A stretch of 64,000 bases of DNA from Magnetococcus marinus MC-1. Its GTDB lineage: Bacteria; Pseudomonadota; Magnetococcia; Magnetococcales; Magnetococcaceae. Position numbers and translations under genes: made by a program. This document shows positions 33,443 through 44,930 of the stretch, piece by piece. The notes beneath the pieces are model-generated. The model saw only the letters and a program-made list of their open reading frames with translations. It was not told where the DNA came from and searched no databases. Within the stretch, counting starts at the first letter, position 1. Every line of letters starts with the position of its first letter. Where the stretch lies: positions 4,369,001-4,433,000 of the forward strand of contig NC_008576.1 in NCBI RefSeq assembly GCF_000014865.1. The letters are read 5' to 3'.

Positions 33443-35382
33443 GTTGGATGCAGATGCTCCACACCACCTATGAATGCTGCAAAGATCAACTCGGCCCCAT
33501 CTATCACACCACCCAGCAGGCCCATTTGGAAGTTGTGTTGGACCATTCCGGCACCTTCTTGCGGGCTCATGTTCCATCCTCCAAAACAGATTCAACCACC
33601 CTTATCCCCTGTTCAGAAAAATCAGCGGGGCGCACCAGCGGGCTTATGAACCACCCGCTCGCGGATAAGCTTCAATATGTTGCAGGGGATTATCTAAGCT
33701 TTGCTGGAGCGCTCTCTGAAAAAGAGCAAACCAAAATGATGGAGTCCCACCGCCTCTATAAAGAGGCCCTAGCCACCTGGGCGGACTCTCCCCAGAGCCA
33801 CCCAACGGTTAAGGCTATCTACGCCTATGTGGCACAGGGGCGGCTGGTTGGTGATCTGGTCAATGCGGGCATTCTGCCCTGTGTCGAGGGCAGCATTCCC
33901 CCAAAATGGCAAGGCCCCAAAGAGGAGACACCGGCCATCTACAAGGCTGTTACCGGCATGCCCCTAGATGCCTTTGTACGTTGGCGGGTCGAACCGGCTC
34001 CAGGTGTGTGTGAGATTGAACCGTGGAACGATCCTCAACTTATTCAAGCTTGGATCGACCACTACCTTGCTCTACTGGAGGAGAGCGCCCCTCGTGGTAC
34101 CTGCATGGTAACGGGTCAAACCGATGTGTTGTTGGCGCAATCTCATCCCGCCAAGCTGCGCCATGCCGCCGATAAAGCCAAACTGATTTCCGCTAATGAT
34201 AGCAGTGGCTATACCTATCGTGGTCGTTTTTTATCTGCGGATGAGGTGTGCGGGGTGGGGTTGGAAACCACCCAGCAGGTTCACAATACACTGCGCTGGC
34301 TCATTGAAAAGCAGGGCTATCGCCAAGGTGACTTGCGCATTGTGGCCTGGGCGGTGGATGGGCGCACAACACCCGGCATTTTGATCAGTACCCAGGAACT
34401 TTTAGGAGATAACGTGCCTGCCGAGACGGAGGAAGAAGATGAACTTTTACCCACCTCTTCGATGGGCCACTCGGTTGATCAAAGCTTTGGTTTACGGTTG
34501 GGCAAAAAGATCTCCGGATATTATAGCCAGTTAGGGGACCTCACAGATATTGTGGTCATGGGTATTGACTCCGCCACCCCTGGGCGTATGAGCATCATCT
34601 ATTACCGTGAACTCCAGCAAACGGAGTTTTTGCAACGCCTGGAGAAGTGGCACAGCCAGATGGCTTGGCCACAAAATTTTGGCAAAGATTCTCAATTTAC
34701 AGGGGCACCCGCCCCCCGCGATATCGCCGAAGCCGCTTATGGGCGGCGTCTGGATGACAAACTAAAGAGCACCACCCTGCAACGCATCTTACCCTGCATT
34801 ATAGATGAACAGCCCTTTCCCGAGGATCTCATTCACGCTGTTGTGCACCGAACCAGCAACCGTGTCGCCTTTGACCGGAGCAAAACGGGATTTCAGTGGG
34901 AGTGGGAAAAGTGCCTGGGTATCGCCTGTGCCCTGGTCCGGGGTTCAAACTTACGTGCACACATTAAAAAGGAGTATGCCATGGCTCTGGAACCCGATTA
35001 CACCAGCAGAGACTACCTCTATGGGCGTCTGCTGGCACTTGCTGATTATCTGGAAGAACAAGCACTGCACGCAGCCAATGAGCACCGGGCCACCAATGCC
35101 GCCCGCCTTATGCAGCGGTTTAGCCAGCGCCCCAATGCCACATGGCTAACCATCTACGATGCCTTGTTGCCCTATAAAAACCGCTTACAGGTTAACAAAC
35201 CTGGGCTCTATATCAACATGATGCGCGAGCTCGATAACGTGATGAACCTGTTTGCCATTGCCGACTACCAAAACGACGCCCCTTTAAAGGGCGAATATCT
35301 GCTGGGCTACCACTGTCAACGTGCGGTTTTGTGGGCCAAAAAGGGCGATAAAACCGGCACCCAAGCCACCGAAACTGAATAA
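33439..35382 (+). CDS. cas8c: type I-C Cascade large subunit Cas8c (Csd1)
   Basis: The protein has 647 residues, in the Csd1 family range. The N-terminal part contains [26 protein letters not shown]-type and [16 protein letters not shown] segments are typical. Cas8c reads the PAM (TTC in I-C systems). The last 133 codons carry an internal start that probably yields Cas11c. It overlaps cas5c by 4 bp. Confidence 0.94.
   Translation: MSWMQMLHTTYECCKDQLGPIYHTTQQAHLEVVLDHSGTFLRAHVPSSKTDSTTLIPCSEKSAGRTSGLMNHPLADKLQYVAGDYLSFAGALSEKEQTKMMESHRLYKEALATWADSPQSHPTVKAIYAYVAQGRLVGDLVNAGILPCVEGSIPPKWQGPKEETPAIYKAVTGMPLDAFVRWRVEPAPGVCEIEPWNDPQLIQAWIDHYLALLEESAPRGTCMVTGQTDVLLAQSHPAKLRHAADKAKLISANDSSGYTYRGRFLSADEVCGVGLETTQQVHNTLRWLIEKQGYRQGDLRIVAWAVDGRTTPGILISTQELLGDNVPAETEEEDELLPTSSMGHSVDQSFGLRLGKKISGYYSQLGDLTDIVVMGIDSATPGRMSIIYYRELQQTEFLQRLEKWHSQMAWPQNFGKDSQFTGAPAPRDIAEAAYGRRLDDKLKSTTLQRILPCIIDEQPFPEDLIHAVVHRTSNRVAFDRSKTGFQWEWEKCLGIACALVRGSNLRAHIKKEYAMALEPDYTSRDYLYGRLLALADYLEEQALHAANEHRATNAARLMQRFSQRPNATWLTIYDALLPYKNRLQVNKPGLYINMMRELDNVMNLFAIADYQNDAPLKGEYLLGYHCQRAVLWAKKGDKTGTQATETE
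34981..35382 (+). CDS. cas11c: internal Cas11c small subunit from within cas8c
   Basis: Inside cas8c, AAAAAGGAG at 34966-34974 is a strong ribosome binding site. It lies 6 bp before an in-frame ATG at 34981 (Met515 of Cas8c). The resulting 133-residue helical protein ([20 protein letters not shown] at its start) has the size of the Cas11c made by internal initiation in other I-C systems. It would form the Cascade belly. The signal is seen in the sequence; expression is inferred. Confidence 0.8.
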   Translation: MALEPDYTSRDYLYGRLLALADYLEEQALHAANEHRATNAARLMQRFSQRPNATWLTIYDALLPYKNRLQVNKPGLYINMMRELDNVMNLFAIADYQNDAPLKGEYLLGYHCQRAVLWAKKGDKTGTQATETE

Positions 35383-35408
35383 TCCATCCTTTTACAGGAG
35401 CCGTCTCT

Positions 35409-36227
35409 ATGTCACTTTCTCATAAGATTGATTTTGCCGTTATCTTTGCCGTTAAAAATGCCAACCCCAATGGGGACCCCTTGAACGGCAATCGTCCCCG
35501 TCTCACCTTTGATAATCTGGGTGAGGTGAGCGATGTCGCTCTTAAACGTAAACTACGGGATCGGTTGTTGGAGGGTGGTCACGCCATCTTTGTGCAATCC
35601 AACGACCGCAACAACGATGGTGCCACCAGCTTAAAGGATCGGTCAGATAAGACCCTGGGCTCCAAACTCACTTCGGAAGAACTTGCGCAAAAAGCGTGTG
35701 CCCAGTGGCTGGATGTGCGCGCCTTTGGACAGCTCTTTGCCTGGAAAGGTACAAAGGGAGCGGGGGATGGCGTCTCGGTGGCGATTCGCGGCCCAGTCAC
35801 TTTTCAATCTGCCTTTAGTATTGCACCGGTGGATATCAGCAGCATCCAGATTACCAAGAGTGTAAACACCGAAGGGGATAGCGAGAAAAAGGGCTCCGAT
35901 ACCATGGGTATGAAACATCGGGTAGACCATGGTATCTATCTCTTTTACGGCAGCATGAACCCTCAATTGGCCCAGCGCACCCATTTTTCTGATGAGGACG
36001 CCCAATTGATCAAACAGACCCTGCCCCGCCTGTTTGAAAATGACGAATCCACCGCCCGACCCGCAGGCAGTATGGAGGTGCGTAAGGTGCTTTGGTGGCA
36101 ACACAACTGCGCGGCGGGGCAATATTCATCGGCTAAGGTACACCGTTCGTTAAGCGTGCAACACGATGGCAGCTATACCTTAACCAATCTCCCCGGTCTC
36201 ACCCCTGAAGAGTTGGATGGTTACTGA
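35409..36227 (+). CDS. cas7c: type I-C Cascade backbone subunit Cas7c (Csd2)
   Basis: The protein has 272 residues and begins with the Csd2 signature FAVIFAVKNANPNGDPLNGN. It contains VAIRGPVTFQSAFSIAPVD and GMKHRVDHGIYLFYGSMNP. Multiple copies coat the crRNA spacer. Every sixth spacer base is held unpaired by the Cas7 thumb, which matters for the guide match described at 29832. RBS CAGGAG precedes ATG 35409. Confidence 0.95.
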   Translation: MSLSHKIDFAVIFAVKNANPNGDPLNGNRPRLTFDNLGEVSDVALKRKLRDRLLEGGHAIFVQSNDRNNDGATSLKDRSDKTLGSKLTSEELAQKACAQWLDVRAFGQLFAWKGTKGAGDGVSVAIRGPVTFQSAFSIAPVDISSIQITKSVNTEGDSEKKGSDTMGMKHRVDHGIYLFYGSMNPQLAQRTHFSDEDAQLIKQTLPRLFENDESTARPAGSMEVRKVLWWQHNCAAGQYSSAKVHRSLSVQHDGSYTLTNLPGLTPEELDGY

Positions 36228-36235
36228 GTTACGGT

Positions 36236-36892
36236 ATGCCGTTGATCTCCGCCAAGCATGGTGCCGCCTCGTATGACGAGGCGGCACTCATTCCGCTGTC
36301 GGCCTTACAGCACTATCTGTTTTGCCCGCGACAGTGCGCCTTAATCCATACGGAAATGGTGTGGGAAGAGAATCTCTTTACCGCTGAAGGCAACCTGCTG
36401 CATGCACGGGTTGATCGCCCCGAAAGCGAAAATCGCGACGGCCTGCGCCGGGTCTATGCCCTGCCCATCCGCTCTCTGACCCTGGGCATGGTGGGCCGGG
36501 CTGATCTGGTCTGCTTTATGGCCGACCCCCAATACCCCAAAGGTCGCCCCTTTCCCGTGGAGTACAAACGGGGCAAACCCAAAAAAGAGCCCTGGGATCG
36601 GGTGCAACTGTGTGCCCAGGCCCTCTGTCTGGAAGAGAGCTTTCTCTGCGCCGTGCCCGAAGGTGCCCTCTACTACGGTGCTACCCGTAAACGCTACCCG
36701 GTTATTTTTGATACCCCTCTGCGGGAGCTTACCCTGCAAACCATCCGGGATGTTCATCATATTCTTGAAAATCAGCGCCTTCCTGCGGCCAACCCAGGTA
36801 AAAAATGTCAAAACTGTTCCCTTAATTTTCAGTGCCAACCCAACGCCAAAACCAGCTTGGGCAACTATTTCTATCATGAGCCATCCCCATGA
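36236..36892 (+). CDS. cas4: CRISPR adaptation nuclease Cas4
   Basis: The protein has 218 residues of the RecB-like Cas4 family. FCPRQCALIH supplies N-terminal Fe-S cysteine(s), PVEYKRGKPKKEPWD is the nuclease motif with Glu and Lys, and KCQNCSLNFQC holds the C-terminal cluster cysteines. Cas4 trims prespacers and selects the PAM (TTC) and orientation before Cas1-Cas2 integration. It overlaps cas1 by 4 bp. Confidence 0.94.
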   Translation: MPLISAKHGAASYDEAALIPLSALQHYLFCPRQCALIHTEMVWEENLFTAEGNLLHARVDRPESENRDGLRRVYALPIRSLTLGMVGRADLVCFMADPQYPKGRPFPVEYKRGKPKKEPWDRVQLCAQALCLEESFLCAVPEGALYYGATRKRYPVIFDTPLRELTLQTIRDVHHILENQRLPAANPGKKCQNCSLNFQCQPNAKTSLGNYFYHEPSP

Positions 36893-37914
36893 GAACCCAT
36901 TTAAACACCCTTTTTATCAACACCCAGGGCAGCTATCTGGCCAAAAAGGGGGAGTGTATTGATGTTCGTCAGGAGCAGCGCTCCATGGCTATGGTTCCCA
37001 TCCATACGCTAGAGGGTGTGGCTTGCTTTGGGCAGGTCTCTTACTCTCCTTATTTGATGGCCCACTGCGCCGAGCATGGTGTTAGCCTCAGCCATTTTGA
37101 TGAAAGGGGTCGATTTTTGGCCGCCATGCGTGGACCCACCAGCGGCAATGTGCTGTTACGCAGGCAGCAGTATCGTTGGGCCGATGATCCCCAGCAGGCG
37201 GCCCAAATGACCCGTTTTATCCTGCACGCCAAACTACGCAATGGCCGCACGGTCATGGCGCGCGCCCTGCGTGAACGCGGGCAGACAAACACGGCCTTGG
37301 AAACGACGGTCCACGAATTGGGGGTTTTGGTGGCGTTACTGGATAAAACCGATTCGGTAGAGAGTCTGCGTGGGTTAGAAGGGCGGGCGGGTGCGCTTTA
37401 TTGGGGATCGTTTCAGCATCTTATTTATCAGGATTCGCCGGAGTTTAAGTTCTTTGGCCGCAGTCGTCGTCCGCCGTTGGATCGGGTTAATGCCCTGCTC
37501 TCTTTCCTCTATGCCATGTTGATGCATGATGTACGCTCGGCGTTGGAGGGGGTTGGGTTGGATCCTTATGTGGGATTTTTGCATCAAGATCGCCCTGGTC
37601 GGCCAGGCTTGGCGCTGGATATGATGGAGGAGTTTCGCCCCTATCTGGCCGACCGGCTGGCTTTGACGTTGATTAATCGTGGTCAGCTCGGTGCGAAGGA
37701 TTTTGAGGTGCAGGCTTCGCAGGCGACCTATCTTACCGAGGCGGGGCGAAAAAAGGTCATCGTGGCGTATCAAAAGCGTAAGGATGAGCAAATAACGCAC
37801 CCCTTTTTACAGGAGCACTGCGCCATAGGCATGGTGTGGCATTTACAGGCTCTGCTGTTGGCGCGATATATCCGTGGGGATTTGGATGGTTATCCTGCTT
37901 TTTTGTGGCGTTAA
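36889..37914 (+). CDS. cas1: CRISPR integrase Cas1 (type I-C)
   Basis: The protein has 341 residues and the I-C start HLNTLFINTQGSYLAKKG. The alpha-helical domain contains the metal-binding Glu in LEGRAGALYW, His in LHQDRPGRPGLALDMMEEF and the following acidic residues. It integrates new spacers at the leader end with Cas2. The very long array shows that adaptation has been highly active. Confidence 0.96.
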   Translation: MRTHLNTLFINTQGSYLAKKGECIDVRQEQRSMAMVPIHTLEGVACFGQVSYSPYLMAHCAEHGVSLSHFDERGRFLAAMRGPTSGNVLLRRQQYRWADDPQQAAQMTRFILHAKLRNGRTVMARALRERGQTNTALETTVHELGVLVALLDKTDSVESLRGLEGRAGALYWGSFQHLIYQDSPEFKFFGRSRRPPLDRVNALLSFLYAMLMHDVRSALEGVGLDPYVGFLHQDRPGRPGLALDMMEEFRPYLADRLALTLINRGQLGAKDFEVQASQATYLTEAGRKKVIVAYQKRKDEQITHPFLQEHCAIGMVWHLQALLLARYIRGDLDGYPAFLWR

Positions 37915-37926
37915 AAGGGTTTTAGC

Positions 37927-38214
37927 ATGTTGGTATTGATTAGTTATGATGTTGCCAGTGGATCGGGTGGTGCCAAGCGGCTACGACGCATTGCCAAGGC
38001 GTGTCAGGATCATGGACAGCGGGTGCAATATTCGGTGTTTGAGTGTTTGATCACACCTGCCCAATGGAGCATGCTCCGGCAACGTCTATTGGATGAGATG
38101 GACGCGGATCAAGATAGCCTGAGATTCTATTTTCTTGGTGCTAACTGGCGTAACCGTGTGGAGCATGTGGGTGCTAAGGCGGGCTATGATCCCGAGGCCC
38201 CATTGATTCTCTAA
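37927..38214 (+). CDS. cas2: CRISPR adaptation protein Cas2
   Basis: The protein has 95 residues. It begins MLVLISYDVASGSGGAKRLRRIAKAC and contains QYSVFECLITPAQW, typical of I-C Cas2. It forms the scaffold of the Cas1-Cas2 integrase. It is the last cas gene; the leader begins directly after. Confidence 0.95.
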   Translation: MLVLISYDVASGSGGAKRLRRIAKACQDHGQRVQYSVFECLITPAQWSMLRQRLLDEMDADQDSLRFYFLGANWRNRVEHVGAKAGYDPEAPLIL

Positions 38215-38394
38215 TACAACGCGCACCCCAGGTTCACACGCTTTTACTGGCGCATTCGCGTTTTTATATTCCCATGTTTTTCTTTGGTTTTTTATTCTCA
38301 TTATGCGAATAGATGCCCATTTTTCCCCAAAAACTGAACGGTCCGCGCAAACCGTCTGTTTTTATCATAGAGATCACTATGTTATAATCGCGCG
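38215..38394 (+). promoter_or_regulatory. CRISPR leader with pre-crRNA promoter
   Basis: This is a 180-bp AT-rich leader between cas2 and repeat 1. TATAAT at 38383-38388 lies exactly 6 bp before the first repeat, so transcription should start at the repeat itself. An inverted repeat CATAG-agatca-CTATG (38366-38381) overlaps the promoter spacer. The -35 is weak (TTTTAT). Confidence 0.8.
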
Positions 38395-39439
38395 GTCGCC
38401 CCCTCCCACGGGGGCGTGGATTGAAACAGGAGGGTATGGAGGCACATATTCATTACTATTGTCGCCCCCTCCCACGGGGGCGTGGATTGAAACATCGACC
38501 TTATGCGTGATTTCGACTGGGGTGAAAAGTCGCCCCCTCCCACGGGGGCGTGGATTGAAACCTAAAGCCTTTGATAGCTCGGTCAAATATTGTGGTCGCC
38601 CCCTCCCACGGGGGCGTGGATTGAAACCATCAATTTGCAAGTCCACATCCCAGGTTGCCGCGTCGCCCCCTCCCACGGGGGCGTGGATTGAAACTGCAGC
38701 TGTTAAGGCCATGTTAAATATCTCCTGTAGTCGCCCCCTCCCACGGGGGCGTGGATTGAAACCTTATGGCAGCAACTGCACCTGATAGGGTTAATTGTCG
38801 CCCCCTCCCACGGGGGCGTGGATTGAAACATAGATGCGACTGGCAGGGTTGACCCACCTGTCACGTCGCCCCCTCCCACGGGGGCGTGGATTGAAACCGT
38901 TCTGTGGCTGAGGCTGCCCCACAATATTTGACCGTCGCCCCCTCCCACGGGGGCGTGGATTGAAACCGCGATTGGCTTGAAGATGCAATCCAGGTGAACA
39001 TGTCGCCCCCTCCCACGGGGGCGTGGATTGAAACGCCTCGAAGCCACCTAGCTATAGAATCCGGCTTTGTCGCCCCCTCCCACGGGGGCGTGGATTGAAA
39101 CTTTAACGTCTTGTTTTATATCGGATTGATTCTCGTGTCGCCCCCTCCCACGGGGGCGTGGATTGAAACTGCATTACGCAGGTCGGCGCCGCTTAGGTTT
39201 GCGTGTCGCCCCCTCCCACGGGGGCGTGGATTGAAACCGCCTGCTCTCGGTAGGCTCCCCATGGATCTGCCGTCGCCCCCTCCCACGGGGGCGTGGATTG
39301 AAACTGTTGCAACGCGGGTTATGATCTCAGGCAAAAAACGTCGCCCCCTCCCACGGGGGCGTGGATTGAAACTCTTTCATTTGACAAAGGGATCAAGGCT
39401 GAGCAGGTCGCCCCCTCCCACGGGGGCGTGGATTGAAAC

Positions 39440-42400
39440 TGTCAACTCCTCGAAATATATTGCAGCATACTCGGTCGCCCCCTCCCACGGGGGCGTGGAT
39501 TGAAACAAAGAGTTAGTTGAAACAGATGATGGAGTAACCGTCGCCCCCTCCCACGGGGGCGTGGATTGAAACTCAATTTTGCTTTGATTTTCAGTTGTTA
39601 AGTCAGTCGCCCCCTCCCACGGGGGCGTGGATTGAAACCATGGTTACACCTATCCAATGGTCTATCCTGTGCTGTCGCCCCCTCCCACGGGGGCGTGGAT
39701 TGAAACCAAAGTTTTCGGCTGTTTTTGTTACCGCCACGACCGTCGCCCCCTCCCACGGGGGCGTGGATTGAAACCCAGCGTAAGTGCGTACCACCAGCTC
39801 CCACCCATCGTCGCCCCCTCCCACGGGGGCGTGGATTGAAACATTATCAAGCGCAACTAGGGCCTCATATTTTTCGGTCGCCCCCTCCCACGGGGGCGTG
39901 GATTGAAACAGCTCAACCATACGGTGGAAAGTAACGCCAGGGTTGTCGCCCCCTCCCACGGGGGCGTGGATTGAAACGGGTGACATTGTTGGAGCTATTA
40001 ACACCCTTGCGTCGCCCCCTCCCACGGGGGCGTGGATTGAAACTAGGGATGCTTAGCGACCGTACTGCAACACGATCGTCGCCCCCTCCCACGGGGGCGT
40101 GGATTGAAACTTACCATCATTATACCACACCCATAATTTAATGGTCGCCCCCTCCCACGGGGGCGTGGATTGAAACTGGGAATGGGCAGCAAACCTACCA
40201 ACGGATGAGGTGTCGCCCCCTCCCACGGGGGCGTGGATTGAAACTTTGTCCCATATCTCCCATACTGTTAACCGCTTGCGTCGCCCCCTCCCACGGGGGC
40301 GTGGATTGAAACACAGGCAGCATAGATGGTTTGTAAACAACATGGATCGTCGCCCCCTCCCACGGGGGCGTGGATTGAAACTGCCGCACAAGATGCCATG
40401 AAAAGACATGACTTAAGTCGCCCCCTCCCACGGGGGCGTGGATTGAAACACTTGATCTCCACGATAGCCAGACCTGCAGCGGGTCGCCCCCTCCCACGGG
40501 GGCGTGGATTGAAACCCGCTCAAGGCTGGCATCGTCTACCCATTGCGGCCGTCGCCCCCTCCCACGGGGGCGTGGATTGAAACGCAAAGCAGCATCGAAA
40601 GAAGTTGCTATAGGCGTGGTCGCCCCCTCCCACGGGGGCGTGGATTGAAACGCACTAGGTAAATGGAACCATGATAATAATTAGATGTCGCCCCCTCCCA
40701 CGGGGGCGTGGATTGAAACGATATGTGCCATTGCTTTGTGTGGTGGAAGATCAGTCGCCCCCTCCCACGGGGGCGTGGATTGAAACACATAGTTCTGTAA
40801 CCGTTCACAATATTTAGAAAAGTCGCCCCCTCCCACGGGGGCGTGGATTGAAACACCAAAGAGCAGTACCAAAATATGGTAGACGATGGAGTCGCCCCCT
40901 CCCACGGGGGCGTGGATTGAAACTTTGCGAGAGTGGCTTGCTCAGGGTCTCGCGCTGTCGCCCCCTCCCACGGGGGCGTGGATTGAAACCGGAACCTGGA
41001 ATTGCTTGCCATTTTTTGAAGTGCGTCGCCCCCTCCCACGGGGGCGTGGATTGAAACCGGCGTGCCGACAACAAAAGCAGGGTTGGCGGCTGTCGCCCCC
41101 TCCCACGGGGGCGTGGATTGAAACTAACCATCATTATACCACACCCATAATTTAATGGTCGCCCCCTCCCACGGGGGCGTGGATTGAAACATATCTCCAT
41201 GTCCGAAGGGTTAGATGTTAATTGGTCGCCCCCTCCCACGGGGGCGTGGATTGAAACTCTACTAGCACCACTCAGTAAAGATCATCGTAAGTCGCCCCCT
41301 CCCACGGGGGCGTGGATTGAAACAAAAACATCTAGAACTTTGTCTTTTGGGACATCATGTCGCCCCCTCCCACGGGGGCGTGGATTGAAACGCTGCTGCT
41401 CTCTGCCGTTGCTCCGCTTGTATCGTCGCCCCCTCCCACGGGGGCGTGGATTGAAACGAGATAATTTAGTCAGTCCCAATAGAGCGGTTTGGTCGCCCCC
41501 TCCCACGGGGGCGTGGATTGAAACATTTTGTCTACAGACTCACGCAGATATAACAACGTCGCCCCCTCCCACGGGGGCGTGGATTGAAACTAGCCATGCA
41601 CGCAAAATGGTTAGCTGGTGATAAAGTCGCCCCCTCCCACGGGGGCGTGGATTGAAACATTAGCAACCATGTATTATTCAAATGTTGTATGAGTCGCCCC
41701 CTCCCACGGGGGCGTGGATTGAAACCACTCTCCACGCTTGTGCTGTACCACCGCTAGCAGTCGCCCCCTCCCACGGGGGCGTGGATTGAAACTCCTTTGC
41801 TCGCCCATTTCGGATATTGAGCGGTAAGTCGCCCCCTCCCACGGGGGCGTGGATTGAAACCTTAGTGTCCATGTACTCAACAAGGCCAGCCGACAGTCGC
41901 CCCCTCCCACGGGGGCGTGGATTGAAACAAGGACGCGAATCCTGACAAGATCATCTTAAAGCGTCGCCCCCTCCCACGGGGGCGTGGATTGAAACTTGTG
42001 CATCCTTCATAGGAGTAACTTTAACCCGCCAGTCGCCCCCTCCCACGGGGGCGTGGATTGAAACCAATTATCTATAGAGAAATACTCATCTAATGCCGGT
42101 CGCCCCCTCCCACGGGGGCGTGGATTGAAACTCGATCAGCAGTTGCAACTGGCAAAGGCTAAAGGCGGTCGCCCCCTCCCACGGGGGCGTGGATTGAAAC
42201 GCAACATCCAGGAAACATCGCTGAGTATAACCAGTCGCCCCCTCCCACGGGGGCGTGGATTGAAACGTAAACTCTTGAAAAGGTTGAAAAATGTCAGAAT
42301 ATGTCGCCCCCTCCCACGGGGGCGTGGATTGAAACTAGTTTGTCTTAGGTGGCAACTCAGGAACGTAACAGTCGCCCCCTCCCACGGGGGCGTGGATTGA

Positions 42401-44930
42401 AACTTTAGATGGTTTAGGTTTCTTCCCAGAATCGGTGGGTCGCCCCCTCCCACGGGGGCGTGGATTGAAACTTGTTAACCGTACTATCTTCCAGCTTTGG
42501 CAAAATGTCGCCCCCTCCCACGGGGGCGTGGATTGAAACGAGTCGCACACCATGCCTACACCATCGGTTTTGGGTCGCCCCCTCCCACGGGGGCGTGGAT
42601 TGAAACTTTTGAATCAAAACGATGTTATCAAAATAGAGCGTCGCCCCCTCCCACGGGGGCGTGGATTGAAACCGCGCACAGGAGAGGTGTATTGTTTCCC
42701 GGTTAGTCGCCCCCTCCCACGGGGGCGTGGATTGAAACGGCTCTTGTAGCCACCGCCTTACCCTTGACTGAGCCGTCGCCCCCTCCCACGGGGGCGTGGA
42801 TTGAAACTGATCATTACAACAGCGCTCCAATGTCATAAGTGTCGCCCCCTCCCACGGGGGCGTGGATTGAAACTCCGCCGCCAGCTGCTCCACCAAAAAT
42901 AGCAATAGTCGCCCCCTCCCACGGGGGCGTGGATTGAAACTTTGTCTGCTCAGTCATTACGGTAGGCCTGCCCAGTCGCCCCCTCCCACGGGGGCGTGGA
43001 TTGAAACATTAAGAGGTCCAAGCTATGATAAACAAGCGCATTGTCGCCCCCTCCCACGGGGGCGTGGATTGAAACTGATTTGACGGTCGGTTAACATGGT
43101 AAGTCTCCTGGTCGCCCCCTCCCACGGGGGCGTGGATTGAAACTTTGCGAGAGTGGCTTGCTCAGGGTCTCGCGCTGCGTCGCCCCCTCCCACGGGGGCG
43201 TGGATTGAAACTGGACCTGCTCAGTCATTACGGTAGGCCTGCCCAGTCGCCCCCTCCCACGGGGGCGTGGATTGAAACCGATGAGCTACGGGCCGCCCAT
43301 GGTGAGCATGTCAGTCGCCCCCTCCCACGGGGGCGTGGATTGAAACTGGTGGATTTTTGTTTACCTTTGGATAATCTCGAGTCGCCCCCTCCCACGGGGG
43401 CGTGGATTGAAACTTTTGGGGGTAGCTTTGGCTCTGGTTGTTGCCGTGTCGCCCCCTCCCACGGGGGCGTGGATTGAAACAAGGTTGCTGATACAAGCTA
43501 TACTTACACTGCTGTCGCCCCCTCCCACGGGGGCGTGGATTGAAACTGTTAACTCCTCGAAATATATTGCAGCATACTCGGTCGCCCCCTCCCACGGGGG
43601 CGTGGATTGAAACCGCTCAAGGCTGGCATCGTCTACCCATTGCGGCCTGTCGCCCCCTCCCACGGGGGCGTGGATTGAAACTGCCGCACCGTAGCTATAT
43701 ACCATACCAACGCAGCTGTCGCCCCCTCCCACGGGGGCGTGGATTGAAACTGCCGCTAATGTGTCGGCCTGGATTGAACGCGCGTGTCGCCCCCTCCCAC
43801 GGGGGCGTGGATTGAAACTTTAGTGTACTGCTGTATAGGCTGAATAGATGAAGTCGCCCCCTCCCACGGGGGCGTGGATTGAAACAAAACAAACTGTTAT
43901 TGATGCATTCAGGAATGAAGGGTCGCCCCCTCCCACGGGGGCGTGGATTGAAACTCGGACTATGTGAAAGTTTACACCTCAACAGATGTCGCCCCCTCCC
44001 ACGGGGGCGTGGATTGAAACTCTCCTTGACAATTTTATAGCAAGGTCGATAAAGAGTCGCCCCCTCCCACGGGGGCGTGGATTGAAACGCTGGTGGTCGA
44101 ATCAACTGATACTCGCACCCACGGTCGCCCCCTCCCACGGGGGCGTGGATTGAAACCTGATATTAAATTATTAAAAGCACCTGAAGCCGGTCGCCCCCTC
44201 CCACGGGGGCGTGGATTGAAACAGGTAAACATGGCTCAAATGCTTATTAACCGCGACGTCGCCCCCTCCCACGGGGGCGTGGATTGAAACAACAAGTGCT
44301 TTACAAGCGAGCATTTGTTTGATTGTCGCCCCCTCCCACGGGGGCGTGGATTGAAACGATGGTAGTGGACAAATGCTTAGCAAGATGTGGCAGTCGCCCC
44401 CTCCCACGGGGGCGTGGATTGAAACATAACATTATCAAGCATGGATGGCGCTGCCCGCTCGTCGCCCCCTCCCACGGGGGCGTGGATTGAAACTCAACAT
44501 AGGGGGAAAAGATCTCCCAGCTACCAAGTCGCCCCCTCCCACGGGGGCGTGGATTGAAACAAGGCCGACACAGGAGCTATGAAATGAGCATTACCGTCGC
44601 CCCCTCCCACGGGGGCGTGGATTGAAACAAATTTTTGACCCTCGTCATAGGGTCAGTATCAAGTCGCCCCCTCCCACGGGGGCGTGGATTGAAACCGCTC
44701 CAGCCTGATTGAGGCTGGAACAGGAGAGCTGTCGCCCCCTCCCACGGGGGCGTGGATTGAAACAAGCTCAATTTTACTCACATGTTTGGCTGCGGTTGTC
44801 GCCCCCTCCCACGGGGGCGTGGATTGAAACCGCTCCAGCCTGATTGAGGCTGGAACAGGAGAGCGTCGCCCCCTCCCACGGGGGCGTGGATTGAAACTGT
44901 CAACTCCTCGAAATATATTGCAGCATACTC
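39440..44930 (+). repeat. recurrent spacer family A (three copies)
   Basis: Spacers 39440-39473, 43547-43580 and 44898-44930 share TCCTCGAAATATATTGCAGC. The second differs at position 4 (T for C). The third is one base shorter at its 3' end. Different ends and one substitution point to separate acquisitions from related targets. Confidence 0.9.

Noticed and set aside
43741-43785. GGATTGAA inside a spacer as a degenerate repeat
   Set aside because: Only eight bases match and spacing of the flanking repeats is normal, so it is a chance match.
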